A stretch of 64,000 nt of DNA from an uncultured Pelagibacteraceae bacterium (lineage in GTDB: Bacteria; Pseudomonadota; Alphaproteobacteria; Pelagibacterales; Pelagibacteraceae), in NCBI GenBank assembly GCA_902601895.1, contig CACKOU010000002.1, positions 62,001-126,000 of the forward strand. Direction: 5' to 3'. Both the position numbers and the translations under genes were made by a program. Every line of letters starts with the position of its first letter. Position 1 is the first letter of the stretch. Below, in pieces: positions 19,160-28,711 of this stretch. The notes under the pieces were generated by a model. That model ran no database searches and had not been told where the DNA came from. It saw only the letters and a list, made by a program, of their open reading frames with translations.

Positions 19160-19955
19160 AATGTTATTTGCAAAAATTCTGTTTTATATTTTTATTATTT
19201 ACTTTGGAGTTTCTCTGATAGTTTATTTTTATCAAAGAAAATTATTATACCATCCTGGAGAAAATAATTATTTAGATGAGGAACCTCTATCTCACAAAAT
19301 CGAAAAAGTAACTATTCAATCTGATAATGATCTAGTTGGATGGTATTACAAAAAAAATAATAACTCTAAAACTTTGCTTTTTTTTCACGGAAATGCTGGA
19401 AAATTAGATAATAGAATTTATAAACTAAATGAGTTTGCAGATTTAGATTTAAACTATTTAATTTTTGCATATAGAGGCTTTAGTGGAAACAAAGGCAAAC
19501 CAACAGAAATTGGACTTTATAAAGATGCAATTAAAGCCAAGGAATGGCTTAATCAAAACAATATAGACGATAAAGATATTGTTCTCTATGGAGAGTCTCT
19601 TGGCACTGCAGTAGCAATAGAGACCGCAAGTAACAATTTATTTGCAGGTATAATATTAGAGTCCCCATTTACATCCATGGAGATTTTGGCACAAAAATAT
19701 TACCCATATCTTCCTGCAAAAATTATTTTAAAAGATAAATACAAATCCATTGAAAAAATTAACAAAATAAAGTTTCCCATGCATGTGATGCACGGGAAAA
19801 AGGATAATATTGTGCCATTTTATATGGGCGAAGAAATATTTAATAAATATGGTGGTGTTAAGTCAAATTATTTTAATGACAACGACGACCATATGATGGA
19901 ATTTAATAAAAATTTAATTCAATCAATTGACAATTTTATAAAAAGTTTAAATTAA
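19143..19955 (+). CDS. Alpha/beta hydrolase, N-terminally membrane-anchored
   Basis: 270 aa; N-terminal TM, LLFFHGNAG oxyanion region, nucleophile elbow GESLG, D/H residues in HGKKDNIVP and DDHMMEF. Confidence 0.85.
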   Translation: MKLKPKMLFAKILFYIFIIYFGVSLIVYFYQRKLLYHPGENNYLDEEPLSHKIEKVTIQSDNDLVGWYYKKNNNSKTLLFFHGNAGKLDNRIYKLNEFADLDLNYLIFAYRGFSGNKGKPTEIGLYKDAIKAKEWLNQNNIDDKDIVLYGESLGTAVAIETASNNLFAGIILESPFTSMEILAQKYYPYLPAKIILKDKYKSIEKINKIKFPMHVMHGKKDNIVPFYMGEEIFNKYGGVKSNYFNDNDDHMMEFNKNLIQSIDNFIKSLN

Positions 19956-20003
19956 GACATAATTTAAACAAATCCACATCACTTTTAAATTCTAATTTTA
20001 GAT

Positions 20004-20567
20004 ATGTTTAAATTCCTTTTATTACTTTTTTTATTAATATTGCCGACAAAACTTAGTTCAGAAATAAATAATGAGTACTATGATAACAATTATTTTCATA
20101 TTGGAAAAATGAACTCTTACAATAGTGAGTTCACTCTATATTTTAAAACACGGAAGAAAGCTATATTAGCAAAGGGAGAATTTTCTAATTATATCAATGA
20201 TTTTCCACAGGACTTATACTTATATGATAAAAATTTAAATAAAGATTACCCTTTGATTTCATATGACTGGTTTCCAAAAAAAGTAAAAAAAATGTCAAAA
20301 AAATATAATTACCCACTTTTCCCAGAGGATTTTGCTTACTATTTATTAAATGACAACAATACTTTAATTTTGATAAGTGCAAAAAAAAATTTTTATGAAA
20401 ATTTAAAATATGACATAAAAAATAATAAGCTAGAAATTGCTAATACCTCTGGCAAATTAAATTTTATAATCTCTTCTTATGCTGAAAACTGTGGTTATAA
20501 ATCTCTAAAAAATAATTTTGAGTGCAACATCTATAAACCTTTAATTTCTAAAAATTTGCTTAATTAA
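20004..20567 (+). CDS. Hypothetical exported protein
   Basis: 187 aa ORF with signal peptide MFKFLLLLFLLILPTKLSSE; no family recognised; fills the gap to ftsY. Confidence 0.6.
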   Translation: MFKFLLLLFLLILPTKLSSEINNEYYDNNYFHIGKMNSYNSEFTLYFKTRKKAILAKGEFSNYINDFPQDLYLYDKNLNKDYPLISYDWFPKKVKKMSKKYNYPLFPEDFAYYLLNDNNTLILISAKKNFYENLKYDIKNNKLEIANTSGKLNFIISSYAENCGYKSLKNNFECNIYKPLISKNLLN

Positions 20568-21477
20568 CTTGGGTAAAAGCACTTGCAAACTTCTCAGCTT
20601 CAAATATTTGTAAGTCATCCTCTTTTTCTCCAAGCCCGAGGCCAACAATAGGTACTTTATATTTCTTTGAAATCGCAATCAATATTCCACCTTTTGCGGT
20701 TCCATCAAGTTTTGTCATTATGATGCCTGTGATTGGAAGTAATTTATTAAATTCTTCGAGTTGATTAATTATATTTTGTCCCGATGTTGCATCTAAAACT
20801 AAAATAACCTCGTGAGGTGCTGTTTCATCACTTTTTTTAATTACATTTCCTATTTTTTTTAATTCATCCATTAAATTTTTTTTATTTTGTAATCTTCCTG
20901 CCGTGTCTACTATTACTTGATTTATGTTTTGACTTTGAGCTATTTCCATTGCTTTAAAAGCAACTGAAGCTGGATCTGAACCGGGATCTGATTTTACAAT
21001 TTTAGCATCAACCCTGTTAGCCCATTCTTCTAATTGATCAATAGCAGCTGCTCTAAATGTATCGCATGCTGAAAAAAGAACTTTATTATTATTTTGTATA
21101 AATATTTTTCCTAATTTTCCAATAGTAGTTGTCTTACCAACTCCATTAACACCTGAAACTAATATTATATTTGTCTTTTCTTTTTTTAAAAAAAAATCTT
21201 TCTTTTCTAGGGGTGTCATTAGTTCTAAAATATAATTATTAAGTATTTCGAAAACTTCCTTTATTGGATCATTTTTAGGATCAATCTTTTTTTGAGCAAT
21301 TATAGATTTTATCTCTGATGCTGCATCTATGCCCACATCTGAGCCGATCAAGAATTCTTCTATTTTATCAAGAGTTGCATCGTCAATTTCTTTCTTAACT
21401 ATTATTTCTTTAAGGCCTGATGCTATATTGCTTGCACTTCTTTTAAATCCGATTTTAAATTTTTCAAAAATACCCAT
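20560..21477 (-). CDS. ftsY: Signal recognition particle receptor FtsY
   Basis: 305 aa; SRP GTPase motifs GVNGVGKTTTIGKL, DTAGRLQNKKNLMDEL, TKLDGTAKGG. Confidence 0.96.
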   Translation of the reverse strand: MGIFEKFKIGFKRSASNIASGLKEIIVKKEIDDATLDKIEEFLIGSDVGIDAASEIKSIIAQKKIDPKNDPIKEVFEILNNYILELMTPLEKKDFFLKKEKTNIILVSGVNGVGKTTTIGKLGKIFIQNNNKVLFSACDTFRAAAIDQLEEWANRVDAKIVKSDPGSDPASVAFKAMEIAQSQNINQVIVDTAGRLQNKKNLMDELKKIGNVIKKSDETAPHEVILVLDATSGQNIINQLEEFNKLLPITGIIMTKLDGTAKGGILIAISKKYKVPIVGLGLGEKEDDLQIFEAEKFASAFTQVN

Positions 21478-22301
21478 TATATTTTGATATTAATTTTTTC
21501 AATTTCAGATACAGGACCTCTCATTTTTATATTTAATTCACTATCAATTTGAATATTTAAAATTCCTGTTGAAAATTCTATTTTTGAATTACTGTTTTGT
21601 AGTTGATTTAAATTAGCTGCGACTGCTGTTGCACATGCTGCAGTCCCGCAAGCTTTTGTTAAACCTGCACCCCTCTCCCAAACTTTAATTTTGTAATGTT
21701 GATCACTAATTTTCTGAGCTATCGTGACATTACATTTCTCAGGGAAAACTTCATGATTTTCTATTAATGGTCCATATTTTTTTAAATTTATTTTTTCTAT
21801 ATCCTCGCAAAAATATACGACATGAGGGTTACCAACATTCACTGCAATACCACCATTCATTTTATTTCCGTCAATATCAATCATACCAAGTGATAGATTT
21901 TTAGTATCAATATTTTTACTTAAAGGAATTTTGTTCCACTCTAAATTTGGAGTTCCAATTATCGTTTCGACATCTTTATTATTAAGAACTTTAGATTTTA
22001 ATATTTTTGAGGATACCGAAATTTCAATTTCTTTTTTATTTTTTTCAATACTTAGTAAATAAGCAACACATCTAGTTCCATTTCCACATGCATCTGAGCG
22101 GCTTCCATCCGAGTTAAAAAAAGCAACATCAGCATCAGCTTTTTGACTTTTGTTTATGTAGATTAACTGATCACACCCTATGAAATCTCTGTCACAAATT
22201 TTTAAGATTTGGTCATTTGATAAGTTTAAACTATTTATTCTCTGATCAATAATAACAAAGTCGTTACCTAATCCATCCATTTTAAATGCTTCAAATTCCA
22301 T
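21477..22301 (-). CDS. dapF: Diaminopimelate epimerase
   Basis: 274 aa; MDGLGNDFVIID, SDACGNGTRCVA, KACGTAACATAVAA catalytic cysteines. Confidence 0.96.
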   Translation of the reverse strand: MEFEAFKMDGLGNDFVIIDQRINSLNLSNDQILKICDRDFIGCDQLIYINKSQKADADVAFFNSDGSRSDACGNGTRCVAYLLSIEKNKKEIEISVSSKILKSKVLNNKDVETIIGTPNLEWNKIPLSKNIDTKNLSLGMIDIDGNKMNGGIAVNVGNPHVVYFCEDIEKINLKKYGPLIENHEVFPEKCNVTIAQKISDQHYKIKVWERGAGLTKACGTAACATAVAANLNQLQNSNSKIEFSTGILNIQIDSELNIKMRGPVSEIEKINIKI

Positions 22302-22344
22302 ATAAATAATACTTAACTTATTTATTGACTTTTTGAACCTCTAA

Positions 22345-22350
22345 TATAAT
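22345..22350 (+). promoter_or_regulatory. -10 box of the predicted ffh promoter
   Basis: Consensus TATAAT; predicted start about 22356-22358, at the first base of the structured leader. -35 assignment uncertain (TATTGA with 16-nt spacer or TTGACT with 14-nt spacer). Confidence 0.6.
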
Positions 22351-22355
22351 TTACG

Positions 22356-22460
22356 CGCACTTCCGCAAAATACAGCAATTTGCGGTGTCTTTGGAAACAA
22401 AGAGATCGACACCAGTCAGCGAGGGTTCGCCCACTGGTGCGATACTTGCTGTGCGAAATT
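22356..22460 (+). ncRNA. Structured 5' leader of ffh (candidate cis-regulatory RNA)
   Basis: Locally GC-richer intergenic segment with several perfect helices: CCGCAAA/TTTGCGG, TCTTTG-GAAA-CAAAGA, CACCAGT/ACTGGTG, CGCAC/GTGCG, plus ACAGCAA/TTGCTGT long-range. A cis-regulatory RNA upstream of the SRP protein gene in Pelagibacter was reported by Meyer et al. 2009. Confidence 0.85.
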
Positions 22461-23819
22461 ATGTTTGAAAATTTAACTAATAAATTTGAAGAAATTTTTT
22501 CTTCATTAAAAAAAGCTCCCTCTCTTGATGAAAAGCAAGTTGACGAGGGTTTAAAAGGAATTAGGTTGGCTTTATTAGAAGCCGATGTTTCTTTAGACGT
22601 AGTTAAGGAGTTTATTACTAGAGTTAAGCCCAAAGCGCTAGGCCAGGAAATTATAAGATCAACTTCTCCCGGGGATATGGTTGTAAAAATCGTTTATGAC
22701 GAAATAGTATCTTTTTTAGGTGACAAGAATTCTGAAATCTCCCTTAATGCTGTACCTCCAGTTCCAATCATGTTAGTTGGGTTGCAAGGTTCAGGAAAAA
22801 CTACAACAACCTCAAAATTAGCGAAATTTTTAGAAAAAAATAATAAGAAAAAAGTTATGATGGCTAGTTTGGACGTTTACAGACCTGCCGCGCAAGAGCA
22901 ATTGAGACTTTTGGGTGAACAAAATAATATTGAAACTTTGCCAATTATAGAAGGCCAGCTTCCTGCTGATATTTGTAGAAGAGCTTTAAGTGCTGCAAAT
23001 TTAAATGGTTGTGAAGTAGTTTTATTTGATACCGCTGGAAGAACACAAATAGATTTTCAAATGATGAATGAAATCAAACAAATTGAAACTATTATTAATC
23101 CTGCAGAAACTATACTAGTAGCAGATTCTCTAACAGGTCAAGTTGCTGCTAATGTTGCCAAGGAATTTAAAAATACAGTAAATTTGAGCGGCATTATACT
23201 TACAAGAGCAGATGGAGATGGAAGAGGTGGAGCTGCATTGAGTATGAAATATGTTGCTGAGGTCCCCATAAAGTTTCTTGGTGTTGGAGAAAAAATTGAG
23301 AATTTTGAAGTTTTCCATCCTGATCGAATTGCAAATAGAATTTTGGGAATGGGGGATATCGTTTCCTTAGTTGAAAAAGCTTCAGAAGATTTAGATCAAG
23401 AAAATTTAAAGAAAACAGAAGAGAAACTTAAAAAAGGTCAATTTTCGATGGAAGATTATCTTTCTCAATTACGTCAAATGAAAAAGATGGGCGGAATAGA
23501 AGGCATAATGTCATTTCTCCCTGGAGTTTCAAAAATTAAATCACAAATGGACCAATCAGGAATAGATGAAAAAATTATAACTCAAAATGAAGCTGTTATT
23601 TTATCAATGACAAAGCAAGAAAGAGAAAATCCTAAAATTATAAATGGATCAAGAAAAAAAAGAATTGCTAATGGCTCAGGTACAGACATTGCCACTATCA
23701 ATAAGTTGTTAAAACAATTTAAGATGATGTCAGAAATGATGAAAAAAATGTCTAAAGGAAACATGAAAGGAATGGCGGATAAAGGGATCCCGCCTGAACT
23801 ATTTAATCAATTAAAATAA
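22461..23819 (+). CDS. ffh: Signal recognition particle protein Ffh
   Basis: MFENLTNKFEEIFSSLKK; G1 GLQGSGKTTTTSKL, DTAGRTQID, M-domain MKKMGGIEGIMSFLPG. ORF-track start 22380 lies inside the RNA leader; start at 22461 chosen. Confidence 0.96.
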   Translation: MFENLTNKFEEIFSSLKKAPSLDEKQVDEGLKGIRLALLEADVSLDVVKEFITRVKPKALGQEIIRSTSPGDMVVKIVYDEIVSFLGDKNSEISLNAVPPVPIMLVGLQGSGKTTTTSKLAKFLEKNNKKKVMMASLDVYRPAAQEQLRLLGEQNNIETLPIIEGQLPADICRRALSAANLNGCEVVLFDTAGRTQIDFQMMNEIKQIETIINPAETILVADSLTGQVAANVAKEFKNTVNLSGIILTRADGDGRGGAALSMKYVAEVPIKFLGVGEKIENFEVFHPDRIANRILGMGDIVSLVEKASEDLDQENLKKTEEKLKKGQFSMEDYLSQLRQMKKMGGIEGIMSFLPGVSKIKSQMDQSGIDEKIITQNEAVILSMTKQERENPKIINGSRKKRIANGSGTDIATINKLLKQFKMMSEMMKKMSKGNMKGMADKGIPPELFNQLK

Positions 23820-23833
23820 AGGAGATATAAGTA

Positions 23834-24280
23834 ATGTTAAAAATGAGACTATCAATGGGAGGTACTAAAAAAAGGCCAGTATATAAAATTGTTGTGGCTG
23901 ATAGTAGATTTCCAAGAGACGGAAGGTTTATAGAAAAATTAGGTTTTTATAATCCGTTATTACCGAAGGATAAAAAGGAAAGAATTGGATTAGATTCTGA
24001 GCGAATTAAATATTGGTTAGGTCAAGGAGCTCAGCCAACAACAAGAGTTGCAAGGTTATTGGGAGAAAACGATATAATGCCAATGCCTGAAAAAGGAAAC
24101 AATCCTCAAAAAGCAATCCCTAAAAAAGATAGAAAAAAAGCTGACGAAGGTGGAGAAGCAAAACCAGAGGGAGATGCATCTAAACCTGCAGAAGCACCTA
24201 AGGAAGAAGCTAAACCAGCAGAAGCACCTAAGGAGGAAGCTAAACCAGCAGAAGCACCTAAGGAAGAAGAAAAAAAATAA
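23834..24280 (+). CDS. rpsP: 30S ribosomal protein S16 with repetitive C-terminal tail
   Basis: [41 protein letters not shown]. Confidence 0.96.
   Translation: MLKMRLSMGGTKKRPVYKIVVADSRFPRDGRFIEKLGFYNPLLPKDKKERIGLDSERIKYWLGQGAQPTTRVARLLGENDIMPMPEKGNNPQKAIPKKDRKKADEGGEAKPEGDASKPAEAPKEEAKPAEAPKEEAKPAEAPKEEEKK
24181..24270 (+). repeat. Three tandem 30-bp coding repeats in rpsP ([10 protein letters not shown])
   Basis: taaacc[t/a]gcagaagcacctaagga[a/g]gaag[c/a] at 24181, 24211 and 24241, nearly identical. Confidence 0.92.
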
Positions 24281-24975
24281 TGTTAGAAGCTCGTATATTC
24301 ACACTCTATCCAGATTTTTTTCCAGGTTATTTAGGCCAAGGTATTTTTGGTAAAGCACTATCAGAGAATAAATGGAAAATAGATACTGTGGATATAAGAG
24401 AGTATGCATTTGATAAGCATAAAACTGTTGATGACACTCCTTATGGAGGAGGTGAAGGTATGTTAATGAAAGCAGATGTATTAGCAAAATCCATAGATAA
24501 GAATGTTAAAGATGGAGAAAAGATTATTTATCTAAGTCCGAAGGGTAAGTTGTTCAATCATCAATTAGCAAAACAACTATCTCAAGAAAAAACAATAAAT
24601 ATAATTTGTGGACACTTTGAAGGAGTTGATGAAAGATTGTTAAAAACAAGAAATATTGAGGAAGTAAGTATAGGAGACTTTGTTTTATCTGGAGGTGAAG
24701 GAGCTTCATTTGTAATTCTTGATGCAATTTTAAGATTTATTCCTGGTATTCTTGGTAATACAAATTCAGCTAAAGAAGAAAGTTTTGAAAACGGACTTTT
24801 AGAGTATCCTCAATTTACAAAACCTCAAATATGGGAAGAAAAAAGTGTTCCAGATGTGCTATTATCAGGCGATCACGCCAAAATTAAAGACTGGCGTTTA
24901 TCTCAATCTGAGGCTATAACACGCGACCGAAGACCGGATTTGTGGCAATTATATAAAAAGACTAAAGAGAATTAA
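24280..24975 (+). CDS. trmD: tRNA (guanine-N1)-methyltransferase
   Basis: 231 aa; [26 protein letters not shown]. Confidence 0.96.
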   Translation: MLEARIFTLYPDFFPGYLGQGIFGKALSENKWKIDTVDIREYAFDKHKTVDDTPYGGGEGMLMKADVLAKSIDKNVKDGEKIIYLSPKGKLFNHQLAKQLSQEKTINIICGHFEGVDERLLKTRNIEEVSIGDFVLSGGEGASFVILDAILRFIPGILGNTNSAKEESFENGLLEYPQFTKPQIWEEKSVPDVLLSGDHAKIKDWRLSQSEAITRDRRPDLWQLYKKTKEN

Positions 24976-24976
24976 A

Positions 24977-25558
24977 ATGAAGACAATTGAAGAAATTAAT
25001 CAATCTAAAGTAAAAAAAATTATTTCTGAAAGAAAGCATCCAGAATTTTTCCCAGGTGATATTGTTAAAGTAGGAGTTAGAATAACTGAAGGAAAAAGAG
25101 ATCGTATTCAATATTTTGAGGGTGTGTGTATTGCGAAAAAAAATAGAGATATCAATTCTTCTTTTACTGTAAGAAAAATTTCTTTTGGTGAGGGTGTGGA
25201 AAGAACATTTGCTTTATATAGTCCGATTGTAGATACAATTAAAGTTGTAAGGTCAGGAAAAGTTAGAAGAGCCAAGTTATATTATTTGAGAGATAGAACA
25301 GGTAAATCTGCAAGAATTGCAGAAAAAATTAAAAAGAAAATAGGTATAGATGTCGAAACTAAGATTCACGAAGTAACAGAAGAAAATGTTATGCCTAATA
25401 CAGAGCAAAAAACAGCAGACAGCCCACAAGATACCAATAAAGATGCTCCAAAAGTAGAAGCAAAAAAACCAGAAGAAAAAAAAGAAACTAAAGAAGAAAC
25501 CCCATCAGTAGAAAAAAAAACTGATGAAAAAAAAGAAAATCCTGAAGTAAAAAAATAA
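24977..25558 (+). CDS. rplS: 50S ribosomal protein L19 with charged C-terminal tail
   Basis: [60 protein letters not shown]. Confidence 0.96.
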   Translation: MKTIEEINQSKVKKIISERKHPEFFPGDIVKVGVRITEGKRDRIQYFEGVCIAKKNRDINSSFTVRKISFGEGVERTFALYSPIVDTIKVVRSGKVRRAKLYYLRDRTGKSARIAEKIKKKIGIDVETKIHEVTEENVMPNTEQKTADSPQDTNKDAPKVEAKKPEEKKETKEETPSVEKKTDEKKENPEVKK

Positions 25559-25567
25559 TTTTTTACA

Positions 25568-26971
25568 ATGCCTAAAACTATATACGATAAAATATGGAAT
25601 GATCACCTTGTTCATCAACAAGAAGATGGGACTTCACTTTTATTTGTTGATAGACATTTAATTCATGAAGTTACTAGTCCACAAGCATTTGAAGGTTTAA
25701 GAAATTCTAATAGAAAAGTTAGACAACCTTCTTTAACTTTAGCAGTAGCAGATCACAATGTTCCAACAACGGATAGATCAGTGCCTATTACTGACAAAGA
25801 TTCAAAAATACAAATTGAGACACTAGAAAAAAACTGTGCAGAATTTGGAATAAATCTTTTTGGAATGAACGATAAAAGACAAGGAATAGTTCATATTATT
25901 GGTCCAGAACAGGGATTTACACAACCAGGAACTATTATCGTTTGTGGTGATAGCCACACAGCTACTCACGGAGCATTTGGTGCATTAGCATTTGGAATTG
26001 GAACTTCGGAAGTGGAACATGTCTTGGCAACACAGACTTTAGTTCAAAAAAAATCAAAAAATTTTAGAATAAACGTTAATGGATCTCTTCCTGTTGGAGT
26101 AACATCTAAGGATGTAATATTACAAATAATCGGAAAAATTGGTACAGCTGGTGGAACTGGTTATGTAATTGAATATGCCGGAAACTTAATTTCGAATTTA
26201 AGTGTCGAACAAAGAATGACGATTTGCAATATGACAATTGAAGGTGGAGCAAGGGCTGGACTTATAGAACCAGATGAAAAAGTTTTTAATTATTTAAAAG
26301 GTAAACCAATGTCTCCAAAGAATTCAAATTGGGACAAAGCATTAGAATATTGGAGTAAATTAAAGTCTGATGGTGATGCAGTATTTGACAAAGAAATCAG
26401 TCTTGAGGGCAAAGATATTAAACCAATGGTAACTTGGGGAACTTCGCCTCAGGATGTAGTAGATATTGATGGAATTGTTCCCGATCCTGAAAATGAGCAA
26501 AACGAAGACAGAAAAAATTCTATTAATAGGTCATTAAAATATATGGGTTTAAAGCCGAAAACTAAAATAAAAGATATTAGAATTGATAAAGTTTTTATTG
26601 GAAGTTGCACAAATGGAAGAATTGAAGATTTAAGAGAAGCTGCAAAAATCTTAAAAGATAAAAAAATTGCTTCTCATGTAAATGCAATGATAGTTCCTGG
26701 TTCAGGATTAGTAAAACAACAAGCAGAGCAAGAAGGTTTAGATGTAATATTTAAAAATTCTGGATTTGAATGGCGTGAGCCAGGTTGCTCAATGTGTTTA
26801 GCTATGAATGCAGATAAGTTGAAGCCAGAAGAAAGATGTGCTTCAACATCAAATAGAAATTTCGAAGGAAGACAAGGACGAGGTGGAAGAACTCATTTAG
26901 TTAGTCCAGCTATGGCTGCTGCAGCTGCTATATCTGGAAATTTAGATGATGTTAGAAAATACAATAGTTAA
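25568..26971 (+). CDS. leuC: 3-isopropylmalate dehydratase large subunit
   Basis: 467 aa; aconitase family Fe-S cysteines ([18 protein letters not shown]); followed by leuD, leuB. Confidence 0.96.
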   Translation: MPKTIYDKIWNDHLVHQQEDGTSLLFVDRHLIHEVTSPQAFEGLRNSNRKVRQPSLTLAVADHNVPTTDRSVPITDKDSKIQIETLEKNCAEFGINLFGMNDKRQGIVHIIGPEQGFTQPGTIIVCGDSHTATHGAFGALAFGIGTSEVEHVLATQTLVQKKSKNFRINVNGSLPVGVTSKDVILQIIGKIGTAGGTGYVIEYAGNLISNLSVEQRMTICNMTIEGGARAGLIEPDEKVFNYLKGKPMSPKNSNWDKALEYWSKLKSDGDAVFDKEISLEGKDIKPMVTWGTSPQDVVDIDGIVPDPENEQNEDRKNSINRSLKYMGLKPKTKIKDIRIDKVFIGSCTNGRIEDLREAAKILKDKKIASHVNAMIVPGSGLVKQQAEQEGLDVIFKNSGFEWREPGCSMCLAMNADKLKPEERCASTSNRNFEGRQGRGGRTHLVSPAMAAAAAISGNLDDVRKYNS

Positions 26972-27577
26972 ATGAACAAATTCTCAACATTAAAAAGTAT
27001 TCCTGCATATTTACCAATTGTAAATATCGATACAGATATGATTATTCCAAAGCAATTTTTAAAAACAATAAAAAGAACAGGACTTGGAAAAAATTTATTT
27101 TATGAAATGAGATATGACGAAGAAGGTAAAGTAATAGATGACTTTATCTTAAATAAATCTCCTTATGATAATTCTAAGATTTTAATTGCAGGGAATAATT
27201 TTGGATGTGGATCATCTAGAGAACATGCGCCATGGGCACTTTTAGACTTTGGTATCACTTGCGTTATAAGTACTAGTTACGCAGATATATTTTATAATAA
27301 TTGTTTTAAAAATGGAATATTGCCTATTAAAGTTAATGATGAACAGATAAAAGAACTTTCTGAATATTCTAAGAGACAAGAAGAAATTGCAATAAATTTA
27401 CCAGATCAAAAAATAATTTTTGGGAATAAAGAAATCAAATTTGAATTAGATGAATTTAAAAAAAAATGTTTAATTGAGGGACTAGATGATATTGCACTGT
27501 CTTTGGAAAAGTCTAATAAAATAATTTCATTTGAAGAAAAATTAAAATCCACAAAGCCTTGGATATTTAATGATTAA
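26972..27577 (+). CDS. leuD: 3-isopropylmalate dehydratase small subunit
   Basis: 201 aa; [31 protein letters not shown]. Confidence 0.96.
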   Translation: MNKFSTLKSIPAYLPIVNIDTDMIIPKQFLKTIKRTGLGKNLFYEMRYDEEGKVIDDFILNKSPYDNSKILIAGNNFGCGSSREHAPWALLDFGITCVISTSYADIFYNNCFKNGILPIKVNDEQIKELSEYSKRQEEIAINLPDQKIIFGNKEIKFELDEFKKKCLIEGLDDIALSLEKSNKIISFEEKLKSTKPWIFND

Positions 27578-28679
27578 AGTCAAAAAAAGAAAATTCTTAT
27601 TATTACCAGGTGATGGTATTGGTCCCGAAGTTATTGGAGAAGTTAAAAAAATTATAACTTGGTTTAATGTAAATAAATCTCTTGATTTTGATATGGAAGA
27701 GGCCTTAGTTGGAGGAGCATCTTACGACAAGCACGGAACACCGATTACAGATGAAGTATTTTATAAATCATTAGAATGTGAAGCAGTCATTTTAGGAGCT
27801 GTGGGTGGACCAAAATATGATAATTTAGATTTTTCCAAAAGACCTGAGAGAGCTCTTCTTAAGCTAAGAAAAGAATTAAAATTATTTGCAAATTTGAGGC
27901 CTGCAATTTGTTTTAAACAATTAGTTGAAGCATCTACTCTAAAACCTGAAATCGTATCAGGTCTAGACATCATGATTGTTAGAGAATTGACAGGTGGTAT
28001 TTATTTTGGTGAGCCGAGAGGTATCAAGCCAATTGATAATGGTGAACGTAAAGGAATAAACACTCATACTTATACTTCATCAGAAATTAAAAGAGTTGCT
28101 AGAGTTGCATTTGATCTAGCAAAGAAGAGAAACAATAAAGTTACTTCCTGTGAAAAATCGAATGTTATGGAAGCAGGTCAATTATGGAAAGAGGAAGTTC
28201 AAAATCTTCACGATAAAGAATTTAAAGATATTGAGTTAAATCATATGCTTGCAGATAATTGTGCAATGCAACTTTTGAGAAATCCAAAGCAATTTGATGT
28301 AATTGTGACAGATAATTTGTTTGGTGATATGTTATCAGATGAAGCATCTATGCTGACGGGATCTTTAGGTTTATTACCTTCAGCTTCTTTGGGTGCAAAA
28401 AATAAAGATGGTGAAATGAGAGCAATGTATGAGCCTGTTCATGGATCTGCTCCAGATATTGCTGGAAAAGGAATTGCAAATCCAATTGCAACCATCTTGA
28501 GTTTTGCAATGGCCCTGAGGTACTCTCTTGACTTGGATAAAGAGGCTGACGACTTAGAAAAAGCAGTGCAAAATGTACTAGATGATGGGTTAAGAACTAA
28601 AGATATTATGTCAAAAGGAACAAAAGAAATTTCAACTTCTGGTATGGGAGATGCGATTATTGCATATTTGCAAAAATAA
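27570..28679 (+). CDS. leuB: 3-isopropylmalate dehydrogenase
   Basis: 369 aa; [59 protein letters not shown]. Confidence 0.96.
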   Translation: MIKVKKRKFLLLPGDGIGPEVIGEVKKIITWFNVNKSLDFDMEEALVGGASYDKHGTPITDEVFYKSLECEAVILGAVGGPKYDNLDFSKRPERALLKLRKELKLFANLRPAICFKQLVEASTLKPEIVSGLDIMIVRELTGGIYFGEPRGIKPIDNGERKGINTHTYTSSEIKRVARVAFDLAKKRNNKVTSCEKSNVMEAGQLWKEEVQNLHDKEFKDIELNHMLADNCAMQLLRNPKQFDVIVTDNLFGDMLSDEASMLTGSLGLLPSASLGAKNKDGEMRAMYEPVHGSAPDIAGKGIANPIATILSFAMALRYSLDLDKEADDLEKAVQNVLDDGLRTKDIMSKGTKEISTSGMGDAIIAYLQK

Positions 28680-28711
28680 AAAAATTAACTTAATTTAATA
28701 CTATTAAATTT

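Noticed and set aside
22415-22440. tRNA T-arm-like GGGTTCGCCC
   Set aside because: No acceptor stem, D arm or anticodon arm around it; it forms part of the leader helix.
22356-22460. Could the ffh leader be the 4.5S SRP RNA itself?
   Set aside because: The conserved SRP RNA apical sequence (GGTCAGGTCCGGAAGGAAGCAGCC-like) is absent and the structure abuts the ffh ATG; a cis-regulatory leader fits better.
22322-22633. 103-aa minus-strand ORF across the ffh leader
   Set aside because: Antisense to the ffh start and the structured RNA; no recognisable protein motif.
24181-24270. CRISPR-like or intergenic tandem repeat
   Set aside because: Repeats are in frame within rpsP, have no spacers and are not palindromic; coding tail repeats.
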